From assembly GCA_963555705.1 (NCBI GenBank), contig OY743184.1:31878614-31942613 (forward strand): a stretch of DNA of 64,000 nt, written 5' to 3'. Of the stretch, positions 25,601 to 35,555 are shown piece by piece. The notes under the pieces are model-generated. The model was not told the origin of the DNA and ran no database searches. It saw only the letters and a list, made by a program, of their open reading frames with translations. This DNA comes from Ligustrum vulgare. Taxonomy: Eukaryota; Streptophyta; Magnoliopsida; Lamiales; Oleaceae. Positions within the stretch are counted from its first letter, which is position 1; each line of letters opens with the position of its first letter. The position numbers and the translations under genes were made by a program.

Positions 25601-27512
25601 CATTCAAACAGAGACCCGTGATTCACTTCGAAATCTTGGACAAGGCTTCAGAAGGCTTTTGGTACCATGTTAATATTTAGCACATGTTATCACCCTCAGA
25701 CCGAAGGACAATCGAAACGAACTATCTAAGTTCTTGAAGATATGTTGAGGACATGTGTCCTAAACTTAGGTGATAAGTGGGAAAATCAGTTTGCATTCAA
25801 TAACAGTTTCCAATCTACGATTGGTATGGCTCCATACGAGGCATTCTATGGCCGTTGATGTCGTTCGCCTAAAAATTGGGACAAAGTCCGTGAAAGGAGA
25901 ATTTTGGGTCCGGAATTGATTGAGAGGACTGTAGAAGCTATTGATAAGATCGGATCAAGAATTAAAATTGTCCAAAATCGTCAAAAAAGTTATGCTGACC
26001 AAAGGAGAAAAAGTTAGATTTTGTAGTTGGTGAGAAAGTATTTCTCAAAGTGGCATCAATGAAGGGGGTAATTCGTTTTGGAAAGAAAGGAAAATTGAGG
26101 CCCAGATTTATTGGTCCGTTTGAGATTTTAGAGAGTTGGAAATGTGGCTTATCCTTTGGCATTACTGCCTGAGCTAGCGGCAATGCATAATGTTTTCCAT
26201 CCAGATTTCTATGTTGAGGAAGTACATCCACAATCCTAGTCACACTGTTGACGTCTGATCATTTAGCGTGCAGAGTGACTTGACATATGAAGAAGCTCAC
26301 GCGATGGTTCTAGAGAGAAAAGTACATGGCCTGAGGAATAGAGAAATTACTTTAGTCAAAATCCAGTAGGATAGACACATTGAGGATGAGGCTACTGATA
26401 GGCCCCCAATCATTCTAGAAGGATCGGGAAGGATGTAGAATCAGCTGAAATGAATTACATTTTGTTATAGTTGCAAGTTGTGAAACAAATTCAGTTAGAG
26501 AGCTTATAAATAGAAGTATAAGGGAAATGATAAGGAGGCAAAAATTGATTAAAGTCTAGGGAGAAAATTGGCCTCTCGAATGCCAAATACCTTTATTTTC
26601 TATTCATGATTTCTGTAGTACAACTCCATAGGTTAACAGATTGTGTCTAGTTTTCCATTCACTCTTTACATATACAATTGTTCTCAATCTTCAATTTAAT
26701 ATAGAGTTACACTTGACAAACAACTCCAATTTACATCCTTCAATACAATATTGTTGCCTAACAATTCTACTGATCAGCCTATACACAAATGCATAGCAAC
26801 ATCAGCACAGGGGATTTCCACCACTTGGGCGGTAACCACAGGGATCCTATCAATTGGTATAAGAGCATTGATCCTAGGGGAAATGGAAAAGGATTTCAGC
26901 AAAAGCAAAAGAATGTTTTTCCAAGAGCTGTTTTCTGTCGGGGAGGGAAAAGGTCAAGCCCGCTGTGGCTTGCTTTCATAGAGAAGCTTGGGTATGGTTT
27001 GAATGAATAGACCAAATCCGAAGTGTGCAAACGTGGGAGGAGTTGAAGATTCTGATGTTGAAGAAATTCCTCACTTCATCAATGGTCGACGGGGAAGAAT
27101 CTGGGCATGTTGAGGATGAAGGAATTACTCGAATTATGGCTTCTCAGGTGCATGAAATGCGGGGGCAGATTACTAGAATCTGGGCGTGTTGAGGATGAAC
27201 GAATTACAAATGTGCATTGCTTTACCAAATAATAAAACAGTATTAAAAATGTATATAACATAATTAGGGTTTTTTCTTTTGAAAAACTACTTTAGAGCGT
27301 CTGCACGTGCAAATGCTTACATAAAGAAGTCTTTCAAGATTTTGATTAATGGTTTGTGTGTTTTGTAATCCTTTAACGACAATTATAAATGATTGTCGTC
27401 TTTTGTGCAGTTATTACCATTTTCTATGATCATATTTTTCCATTTTTTTAAAATTTTATTTATATTTAATAAGTAATCATTTATATGTCCCGTGCCGGGA
27501 CAAATACTAGTA

Positions 27513-27561
<49 letters not shown>

Positions 27562-28252
27562 GGAGAAAATATTCACAGAATTATCAAAATTGACAGCAAT
27601 TTCAAACAAAATTGAAATTCGTGCAAAAAAGTATCACTTTGGCTGGCATTAAAATGAATATGACCAACCTTTGCTTTCGCTTGCATCTTCTCCACAAACA
27701 CCAAGTATTGCTTCAACGAGTAATCTTTCGAGTTCCCTATAGCCGCCACCATCGCCTACTTTCACAGCGGCTAGTAAAATCACAACCAACAAAAAATCAT
27801 GACAAAAAACGAAAACAATTTTATATTTTTCAAATCACCTCATCGGACATGAATGGTGCAATGTCCGGCGCGTAGGCGGCGAGAACGGCCGAGGCGGTTG
27901 CTGGGCCCACTCCTTTAAGCACAACCATCTCCGATACTGCCTTCGAAACATTCGGTAAGGACCCGAATGCCTTTTGGGACGCAGCTTTTACTGCGTCGTC
28001 TTTTAGTGAGGAAACGAAGTCCAAGAGACGCGGCCTCCACTTGCCACGGGTCAGCTTCCACTGCATGAGCTTCGAGAGCTCCGGGGTGGTTATATAGGGA
28101 CAAGGGTCTCGTTGGTGGAGAAGATTTGGGAGTTCTGTGCGGTAGAAATTGTCGAGAGAAACGAGGTTGGGCTTATTGAGGGATCTGATATGGGTTTCGT
28201 AGGAATTGAGGGCATCTTGCCAGAGAGTAACGTTGGAGCACGTGAAGTCCAT
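16622..28252 (-). CDS. Plant conserved helix-hairpin-helix protein, three exons, 216 residues
   Basis: Exons on the minus strand: 28252-27839 (138 codons from ATG), 27755-27669 (29 codons), 16771-16622 (49 codons plus TAA). All junctions are GT-AG and phase 0: donor GAG|GTGATT, acceptor AG|GCGATG; donor AAAG|GTTGGT, acceptor TTTCAG|GAATTG. Residues about 112-125 ([14 protein letters not shown]) form a helix-hairpin-helix motif of the kind found in DNA-binding proteins and glycosylases. A conserved [20 protein letters not shown] block precedes it, and the C-terminus is basic (RKRKR), a possible nuclear signal. I recognise it as a conserved, largely uncharacterised plant protein; a DNA-repair role would be inference. 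Intron 1 is 83 bp. Intron 2 is 10,897 bp and full of retroelements in the opposite orientation. No internal stop or frame break is seen. Confidence 0.85.
18320..20356 (+). mobile_element. E2: chromovirus relic (LTR end, leader ORF, gag)
   Basis: About 290 bp matching the end of the E3 LTR finish in GTGTCACA at 18610. A primer site TTGGTATCAAAGCC (18613-18626) follows. A leader ORF (19159-19440, [10 protein letters not shown] start, acidic/basic, no known domain) precedes gag (19684-20298), whose [10 protein letters not shown] start and [22 protein letters not shown] blocks match E1 gag. Gag has a stop (TGA) at the Trp of the VEEWL motif near 19935 and ends abruptly at 20356, where the E3 LTR begins. 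No pol is present. Confidence 0.8.
20357..22390 (+). repeat. E3 5' LTR (2034 bp)
   Basis: It starts TGTATATTTTTCACG at the break in E2 gag and ends GGCGTTACA before the primer site. It carries the TACTGA...ATGCTCA...CAG motif at about 21578-21633, as in the E1 LTRs and the solo LTR at 35556. A near-exact duplicate TCAACTCAACTCAACAATT occurs at about 21163 and 21211. Confidence 0.75.
23418..26395 (+). pseudogene. E3 pol (RT, RNase H, integrase, chromodomain), multiply broken
   Basis: RT enters at [12 protein letters not shown] (about 23580), with [14 protein letters not shown], a frameshift near 23960, and the catalytic FIDDIL (about 24124). Unlike E1 the [14 protein letters not shown] block is intact. 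RNase H shows IYSDASK and [11 protein letters not shown]. Integrase retains [10 protein letters not shown]...[16 protein letters not shown] and HSNRDP, but several Trp/Glu/Arg codons have become stops. The GPF motif is at about 26110. The chromodomain ([20 protein letters not shown]) ends at TAG 26367-26369, the same codon as in E1. It clearly cannot be expressed. Confidence 0.9.
26396..27200 (+). mobile_element. E4: LTR (457 bp), primer site and gag fragment of another LTR element
   Basis: The LTR at 26396-26852 starts TGATAGGCCC and ends GGATCCTATCA, so its ends form a perfect 7 bp inverted repeat (TGATAGG/CCTATCA). The primer site TTGGTATAAGAGC is at 26854-26866. The next 300 bp give broken gag-like pieces (AWVWFE, QTWEELK, LKKF). 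A 33 bp stretch around AATCTGGGC is duplicated 78 bp apart (27098 and 27176). It truncates E3. No pol or second LTR was found. Confidence 0.7.
27483..27510 (+). other. Helitron-like 3' terminus (plus orientation)
   Basis: The hairpin GTCCCG-TGC-CGGGAC is followed 5 bp later by CTAG (27507-27510) and a T, the canonical Helitron 3' end. The matching 5' TC end was not located; it would lie between E4 and this point. A (TAA)n tract of about 49 bp starts right after (27511-27559). Confidence 0.6.
27511..27559. repeat. (TAA)n microsatellite
   Basis: About 16 perfect AAT/TAA units lie directly behind the Helitron CTAG end, inside intron 2 of the host gene and about 110 bp from its second exon. Confidence 0.9.
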
Positions 28253-28344
28253 CACTGCAAAGTTTGAAGAAGCAGAAAGCTTCAGTGATGGTCAAAAGGG
28301 AAGTTTTTGGAAAATGGGGCTACATGAATGGCTTAAATAGTAAC
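28253..28344 (-). promoter_or_regulatory. 5' leader and putative core promoter of the helix-hairpin-helix gene
   Basis: Only about 90 bp separate the ATG (28252) from E7-derived sequence. A TATTTAAG element (plus complement CTTAAATAG near 28336) could act as a TATA box. The native promoter may therefore have been displaced by E7; no transcription data are available. Confidence 0.35.
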
Positions 28345-28348
28345 ACCT

Positions 28349-29302
28349 TTAAATGTAGGTGTAGGTGGGGTGACTAATTTTTCCAAATGTCTTTAATTGT
28401 AAAAAAAATTTAAATGAAATAAAGTGAGAAATGTTAGTTTCAAATGGTACAAGATATGGATCATTGTACTCCTGGCTCATTGTCTCCAACAATTCATTTT
28501 TCACTACAACGAGACCCTTCTCTTCTCCTTCCCCAATCTTTTCAACTTTTTGCTCAACCACCTCTTTTTCTTTTTCTTCACACCCAACCACATCTTCTAA
28601 CTCCACATTTCTATCAACAATTTTATGCAATTCCTCCCCACAAATTAAATGTGGATCTTCAACTTCAAAATTCAAAACTCGCACTTCTACCCCCACTTCC
28701 AATTTATGCTTCCCATCATCAACAATTGTATTTTCAATAATTCCCTCGCTATCCAACTCTACATTTTCCTCATCAAATTTCGGAGTTTGATCATCTGTTT
28801 TTAATTTCAACTCTCCCTCCTTCTCAATATCCTTATTCCCACGATGCTCCCTATTACACCACATTTCACTCTCCTTCCTTATCCTTCGTGAATCTTCTAG
28901 TGCTTCCACTAATGTTAACCCATATAGTGCGCATGTTTTTCCTTTCTTAAGTAATCTGTATATGTGCATATTCTTATCATAAACAGCATCCCTCCTACAT
29001 CTCCATGGTTTTTCCAATAAAATATGATAAGATTTTAATGGCACTACATCACACCATACATCCTCACTATACCTTTCATGGGCGATAGGCACTAAATCTT
29101 GTTTGGTTACTTTGAACTTCCCAAACTCCATCATCCACGTCATCCTATAAGGTTTATAGTGTGGTTCTAGAGTTAATCTTAATTTTTCAACTACAGTGCT
29201 ACTAACAAAATTAGTAAAGCACTCTCCATCAATTGCCACACTACACCCCTTATGATTCACATAACATCTAGTTTTGAACAAGGAGCCCGAATCATAATCC
29301 AT
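28349..29302 (-). pseudogene. E7 retropepsin-like ORF, 317 codons uninterrupted
   Basis: Residues about 8-120 match the aspartic protease region of plant Ty3 gag-pol: LFKTRCYVNHKGC, a motif reading AIDGECFTN where the family has IDxGxCTN, VVEKL, YRMTWM, FKVTKQ, CDVVPL and ILLEKPW. The active-site triplet is DGE rather than DSG or DGG, so catalysis is doubtful. After about residue 125 the chain is a charged Glu/Lys-rich linker to residue about 285, then an unrelated tail. The open length is notable for a dead element. A domesticated gene cannot be excluded, but the adjacent LTR and primer site make a relic more likely. Confidence 0.7.
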
Positions 29303-29794
29303 TCCTTATGTGGAGTTAAAAAAAAATTCAAGAACGAAGAGGACTTATACATCAAATAGTAAGAACGACTTTTATTAACTTGGGAGGAAATAAATACCAA
29401 GAATTTTAAAGAAACTCAAGAAAGTGATTCTTGAATTTTGGAATGACTCTTTTTTTTTTTTGGAATAATGGATGAATTTTAGGATTAAATAAATAAAATA
29501 ATTTTTTTTTTAATAAATTCAAAAATTCAACAAGATCACAATAAAACAAACAAGACTTAATTTGGATAAAAAAAATGAATAAGATAAACGCTTTTAAATT
29601 TTGTTGAATTTTTTTTATATAGATCAAAACTGAAAAAATTTACTGGTACAAAGAACACGAAGAACAAGAAAACTCAAGAAATAAAAAGACTCAATAAAAA
29701 AATATGGATGATTTTGTGCAGACTCTATGATAAAAACACAAAATCAAACTGGGATAGAATAAATCTGAATTCAGAGTCCAGCTCTGATATCAAG

Positions 29795-30535
29795 TGATAC
29801 GATTGGAGATGCACGGATGAACACCGGAAAGTTGTGAACCCAGATTGTGGATGGACGGTTGAATCTTGATCCGACAATCACGACGTGAAATCGACGATGC
29901 GGATTGAAGAACCAAGATTTACGAAACGCCACAAGGATCTGTCCAGTTCTCCTTAATAAGTTTCTGATTTGAACGCCACAAATACTCTCACGAATATTTG
30001 ATAAGTTCGGGATGAACGCCACAAGATGATTAATCTTGATAAGTTCGAAGAAATATAGGAATCCACCTATAAATTTATTGAATCCTCAATAAAACTGTTT
30101 ATTAAACCAAAACTGTTTTTACAATGAATGGAAAAGCATATAAATAAGTACAAATGACCTAAGAATTAGGGTAACCGCTAATGGGCTCAAAATAGAGTCT
30201 TAATTAAACTAAAATAATTAAAACTAAAAATAATAATAAAAACGCGTAAAACTGCTCTGAATTCAACCGTACGATCACGTGGTTTTAACACTCGCGATCG
30301 CGTGGTTTACCTTGAAACTCTCGGGTTGTTTTTCGATGCAATGGCGCTATCGCACCCCGGTTGTGCGGCACGATCGTATGGTTCAACTCTGGCTGGTTCT
30401 TCGCCCCTTTTGAAACAACTTGATCCTATTTGATTTTCGACTTGGGCTCAAAACGAAACTTGCTCAATTTTCCATGTAGATTATTGTTGCATTGACCGAA
30501 TCTTGATTTCTCCTTTGAGCTCCTTTCCCGGATCA
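29795..30535 (-). repeat. E7 5' LTR (741 bp)
   Basis: On the plus strand it reads TGATACGATT...CCCGGATCA, a short inverted repeat, and abuts the primer site. It contains GAACGCCACAA blocks shared with the LTR at 38712, so the two belong to related families. It also has a CGATCACGTGG/CGATCGCGTGG motif pair at 30268-30310 and a third related copy near 30370. Confidence 0.7.
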
Positions 30536-31154
30536 CATTAAAGGCTCTGTCAGCAACTATTTTGAGGTAAATTGCGTGGTTGAAAAATAGTTTTGAAAAA
30601 AATTATGTGGTTAAAGTTGGTTGAAAAAATGTGCTGCTTATAAATAATTTATAGAAAAAGTTATGAAACGAAGGTTAATATTGAAGAGTTAATGCTTTGA
30701 TTTTTTTTAGTTAATAATATTAATAGAATGATTAATATTTTTTAATCATTCTTAATTTTAAATTTTTTTAAAGATTATAGGGTATAATTTTCGGTATAAT
30801 TTCATAATCTCCAACTTTACTCAGTTGTCACATCATGATAATAATGATTTTTAAAATATTATTTTGACTTCTTATTTTTGTAAATAAAGTTTTATTCGTT
30901 AAATTCAAATATTTTGACTATTTCTTTTTTAATTATTGTGATTGATGTTTTTGAATGAAAATTAAAAAGTACGTTAAATACAAAAAACAATATATATATA
31001 TATATATTGTTTGGTATGGTATATATATATTATTGTATGGTATGGTAAATACCAAATAATTTTTAATTTTAGTAATTGTGCAAAGATTATATGATATAAC
31101 AATTTGTTGATCTTCAATATTGTTCAATTTTCGTATATGTGATGAGTTTAGATT

Positions 31155-31194
<40 letters not shown>

Positions 31195-31340
31195 TGTATG
31201 GTAAATACCAAATAATGGTTAATAATTTTTAATTTTAGTAATTGTGCAAAGATTACATGATATAACAATTTGTTGATCTTCAATATTGTTCAAATGTCGT
31301 ATATGTGATGAGTTAAGAGTAAACACATATTTATAGTTTA
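30536..31340. repeat. Repeat family C copy with AT/AC microsatellites and a 166 bp duplication
   Basis: Sequence from about 30543 matches 35040-35520 and 47340-47640 (shared GTGCTGCTTATAAATAATTT). It has (TA)n at about 30990-31030 and (AC)n at 31158-31191. The block beginning AGTAATTGTGCAAAGATTA occurs at 31071 and again at 31237 (period 166 bp). It continues on the far side of Helitron a. No coding sequence is present. Confidence 0.7.
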
Positions 31341-34301
31341 CTAGTGATATACACGTGCGTTGCACGTGATCGTCCAACAATATTTTAAATATTCTATATT
31401 TTAAAATTTTGTGTTTATTAATTATTAATACAATGAAGAAATTGGTAATTTATTTATATACATAGAATTATAAATGTTGGGTGGATTTTGTGAATAGTGA
31501 CGCCAAATAAATATAATGATGGTTTTGTAAATCCTTGCCGAATATTGGACAGAGTAACGACAAAGAAAAACACAAACAAAAAGAATAAGAGAAGAAGGGA
31601 CAAAGCCGAGACAAGAGTTTGACTCTTTGTTCTTAAGTCGAATTTGCCCTGCAACGGTGCCTACAGATTTCGGCAATCGACTCCCAAGATACAACGGCTT
31701 CACTTGTGTTTGTAGCACTTCAAAACACAAGTACAACGAACCAAATATAGGCTTATGTACTCCAAAGGATGCAATGAAGGAAAATCAAAATAAATGAAAT
31801 GATTTTGATTTAGGAGAGAAGTGAGAATGAGAGATGTTTTTTTGCATATCAAATGTGAGGAATAGAACATCCAAAGGGTCCTATTTATAGACCATGAAAG
31901 GGTGTGGACGAAATGGTTGAGGCCCAAACCATGCACTATTTCCAAACAATGCACCTTTACGAAAATGTGTCTTTTGGCCGGACAACCGTGTGGCCGCATG
32001 GTTATACTCAAAAACCCGAAAATAAAATTGACGTGTGGTCGCACGGTCAAATATTTTGACCTGATTTTCGTCATTTTTCGTAATTTCTCATTCATCCGAT
32101 ATTGGTTTTCGAAATGCCAAATATACCCTTCAATACATGCAGAGAAATCAAAATCCCCGTTTGTGCGCCCCGAAGCGGCGAAGTGGCAAACAATTTTGCC
32201 TAAACGGATTGAGTCGAGCTTTTGAGTATTAGGCCAAAGTCGACACGAAGTCACTTTAATCGATTTTCAATTCTCGATTTATTAACCAATATCCAACAAT
32301 AAATAAAATTAGCGAGGATTTTGAAAATGACAATACTAAAAATAACTTGAATCTTGTGAGTACCTTTTGGCGAATGACATTTGATTGACTAACTCATGAT
32401 ATGAAATTTTATGGGTTCGGTGAGGTATTAATAAGAATTTTTAGGGCTGTATTTACGAAATATAAAATTAATAATTGCTAATTTTATTGTGATTACCTAG
32501 AGAGTGCGTGAGATTCAAGGTATAGCTTCGTGGATGCACTTACACTAAGTACCTCTAAAATCCAAAACTTAATCAACTCTTTGGCTATCCTAAAAGAATT
32601 TTATTAACATTATAGAAATTAGTGTTTTGTGCTCAAATTTCTTCTCAAAACAGAAAACATCAATCACTTTGAGTTCATCTATCAAATAAGGTTATGGATG
32701 AGAACATATCCATATATGGCCCGGCTTTAAACTTCTTATATCAATTTCATCAATTGTTTAGCCAACGAACAATAAAGAATATGTTTGCCCCCAGAATTTG
32801 AGTATTTTGGCTTTCCATTTTACACATTTGTATATTTCTATACTTGGAACTTTAACTTGGAATATCTGTACTTTTTTGTCAAAGTGTAATAACAAAATTT
32901 TCCACCTTTAGATTGCTCATCTGAAATTCACAAAATATTATGTTTCCTCTAAAAAAAAATTATATTTTTTCTTTCTCATGTCTTTAAAAACCTCAAAATT
33001 TACAAATAGAAAATAAAAGTACAAACTATTAAAGATAGTGAAAAATCATTCTACAAGATCGGGTGAAATAAATGAAGACTCTAGCAAATTTTCGATAACA
33101 GTAAATAGTAATAAAGCAGTCCAATCATAAATCTCTCAAATAATACCTATTATAAGGTTTTTTTTTGTAATCGCCCAAGCAAAAGCTTACGGTTGCTTCT
33201 ACTCCTTGAAACTTAACGGTCACCCTATCATATACATTGCTACTAATTCAATTATAAGCGTATCTCTTCAAATCTCCGTTGATAGTTCAATAAAAAGTCT
33301 ATAAAAAAACTCAAAATTTATTATAAGAAATTCAGAGCATTCATAAGAATAAATTCAGAAAATATAAGCACGTTATTAGCATTTTTTATGAATTGAAAGT
33401 GGATTCATTGTCATTCTGTTTCGAAATTAGCTTGCAATTTCAATTGTATCACATTTTTGTGGTAATACATTCTACAATATAGAATCAATTGAATTCTTAA
33501 AATAATTATAATAGGAACATCCGAATGAGTCAGCTCATAAAATTCAAAGTTATGAATCTTTAGATCTTTCCACTTCACATCCAAACATAAACATATAAAA
33601 CTGAAGAGATAACAATAAAAATATTCATAAAAGCAAAATTAATTATTTAAGCTTGCAAAGAGTTGTATTGTCCAACATATACATAGAAGTTTTCAAAAGG
33701 CATTGTACTTGTTCAACTTCATTTCTGCATGATTGTAATGTGTAGACTTCAATGGGGAAAATCCAATCAGGAATTTATCATTTTCAATAGAAACTGAAAA
33801 AACCATTGACTCCGAATTTCACGGGAGCACCTTTGCTACGGTCCTTGACACCAAGTCATGAAGGTTTCCATCACCTGTGCACATCTCTCTATAGAGGGAG
33901 ATTTAAAGCACATCAAGATTTAAACATTTCGATTCTCATCTTCATTTGTTTTTATTATTATTTTTCTCACACACTAAATAGATCGCACAAAATAAGAAAT
34001 TAACGAAATATGCAAATGAAAAATAAGGAAAGTATTGAATTACATACCTACATGAAGTGATTTCCTAAGAATATATCGGCGTCCCTATGCATGAAGTGAA
34101 AATAATGGAATGGGAATATGAATAGTTTAAAATGTGATAAGTTATTTATTTAGGTAAACTAATTGATTAAAATTTGATAAAGAAAATGGACATTAATGAA
34201 CATTATTACATTAAGGATGAATAAGGAATTTAAGAGATTTGAAGGGTTAATATTGTCCAAAAAAGTTTCCCCCTTTAAGGGTCTTTTAGAAGTAGTATAG
34301 A
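31341..34301 (-). mobile_element. Helitron a (2961 bp), non-autonomous
   Basis: On the minus strand it begins A|TCTATACTACTTCTAAAAG (34301) and ends with the hairpin CACGTGC-AAC-GCACGTG, a short spacer, and CTAG|T (31344-31341). These are Helitron termini with insertion between A and T. Flanks on both sides resemble family C. It encloses a solo LTR (31475-32298). No RepHel helicase ORF is present. The rest (32299-34301) is AT-rich with no recognisable gene. Confidence 0.75.
31475..32298 (-). mobile_element. Solo LTR (824 bp) nested in Helitron a
   Basis: The termini TGTTGG...CCAACA are flanked by an exact 5 bp duplication ATAAA (31470-31474 and 32299-32303). On the minus strand a TATA box CTATAAATAGG (near 31890) is followed by a leader-like stretch, supporting minus orientation. 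Upstream of it lie GTGTGGCCGCATGG and CGTGTGGTCGCACGG motifs (31975-32045). No internal sequence remains, as expected after LTR-LTR recombination. Confidence 0.85.
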
Positions 34302-35555
34302 TTATGATTTTTGAACGAAAATTGAGAAAAAGTTAAATACGTAAGGCAAATGCAGAAGTTATAATAAATATATTTATATCTTGAACAAGCATCAATATTT
34401 GTACTTATAATATTACATCTAACATGATATACAATTAAAAAACTACAAAATTTGTATTTATCATTCAATAAAGTTTTCAATAATTTGGATTATTTATGAT
34501 GTTTTTAAATTTTAATAATTGTTGTAATAAAAAATTATTTTTGTATCTTTTCTATATGCGTTGGTTATGTATAATCATTAAATTTTATGAATGCTTACCT
34601 ATATTGCGGATATCAATTTCAGTTCATTACACTGGTGAAAATCTATACTATAGATAAAAGTATGATAATTTGGCAGAATTTAATTCTTAAATTCTTTATA
34701 TTTTAGTATTATAGGAAATCATTAATATGATATTATTGTTATTTGTATATTTTGGTTATAATTAATAATATTTTTATTATTAACATTAATATTAAATGAG
34801 TTCAATCAATATTTTATAAATATTATTAATTTTTTTATTTATTCAATTAATATTATTATTCAATTATTAATTTTATTTATTTATTTTTTGTTCTTAATTT
34901 TATAAATCATATGTGTAGTCATCAATAATTAAATTGTGTTTTAATTATTAATTGTCAAATCATTTGTTATCTTTAATATTACAAATCATATTTTGTAAAT
35001 ATATATTATATATATATTATTAAATATTTTAATAAATTAAGCCTCTGTTTAGTAATTAGTTCGAGGTAAAATGTGTGATTGAAAAATAGTTTCGAAAAAA
35101 TATGTGGTTAAAAAGTAGGTTGAAAAAATGTGCTGCTTATAAATAATTTATAGAAAAAGTTATTGAACAAAGGATAATATTAAAGAGTTTATGCTTTGAT
35201 TTCTTTTAGTTAATAATATTAATAGAATGATTTATATTTTTTAATCGTTCTTAATTTTAATAAATTTCTAAAAATTATAGGATATAATTTTCGGTATCAT
35301 TTCGTAATCTCCAATTTTACTCGGTTGTCGTATCATGATAATCGCGAGATTTTCAAAATTATTATTTTGACTACTTATTTCTGTAAATAAAGTTTTATTG
35401 GTTAAATTCAAATATTTTGACTATTTATTTTTAAATTATTGTTATTGATGTTTTTGAATGAAAATTAAAAAGTACGTTAAATAGAAGAGGCAAATGTAGA
35501 AGTTATGAGAAATATGCTAATACCTTTCACAAAATCCACGACTTCAAACACTAAC
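34302..35555. repeat. Family C sequence and AT-rich DNA
   Basis: 34302-34360 resumes the family C tail (GAACGAAAATTGAG, GGCAAATGCAGAAGTTAT) that Helitron a interrupted. 35040-35520 is a second C copy starting GCCTCTGTTTAGTAATTAG. Between them is AT-rich sequence with no gene seen. Confidence 0.6.

Larger units (their letters stand above)
20357..26395 (+). mobile_element. E3: chromovirus relic inserted in E2, lacking a 3' LTR
   Basis: A 2034 bp LTR (20357-22390, TGTATATT...GGGCGTTACA) abuts E2 gag. A primer site (TTCGTATCAAAGC from 22393), a degenerate leader and gag, and most of pol follow. The gag VIEQFRRY block is cut near 23418 and joined directly to the FYGSKIK segment before RT, so nucleocapsid and protease are deleted. 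Pol reaches the chromodomain and is cut off at 26395 by the E4 LTR. Without a 3' LTR, neither age nor target duplication can be read. Confidence 0.85.
16772..27668 (-). other. Giant intron 2 of the helix-hairpin-helix gene
   Basis: The 10.9 kb intron runs from donor GTTGGTCA to acceptor ATTTTCAG. It contains, antisense to the gene, the E2 relic (18320-20356), the E3 relic (20357-26395), the E4 LTR and internal piece (26396 to about 27200) and a Helitron 3' end (27483-27510). The segment 16880-18319 (about 1.4 kb) has no recognised gene or element and may be original intron. Confidence 0.8.
28345..30535 (-). mobile_element. E7: truncated Ty3-type element (LTR, primer site, protease region)
   Basis: Read on the minus strand: an LTR from 30535 to 29795 (termini TGATCCGGG and CGTATCA), a primer site TTGATATCAGAGC (29793 down to 29781), about 480 bp of non-coding sequence where gag should be, then a protease-bearing ORF (29302-28349). 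RT and integrase are absent. The element ends about 100 bp upstream of the host gene ATG, in the same orientation as that gene. Confidence 0.75.

Noticed and set aside
28431..28790. Plus-strand Ser/Phe-rich frames of 119 and 98 codons
   Set aside because: They are the complement of the Glu/Lys-rich linker of the E7 ORF and have no independent support.
30933..31283. Minus-strand frame rich in Cys-Val and Ile-Tyr repeats
   Set aside because: It is translation through (AC)n and (TA)n microsatellites.
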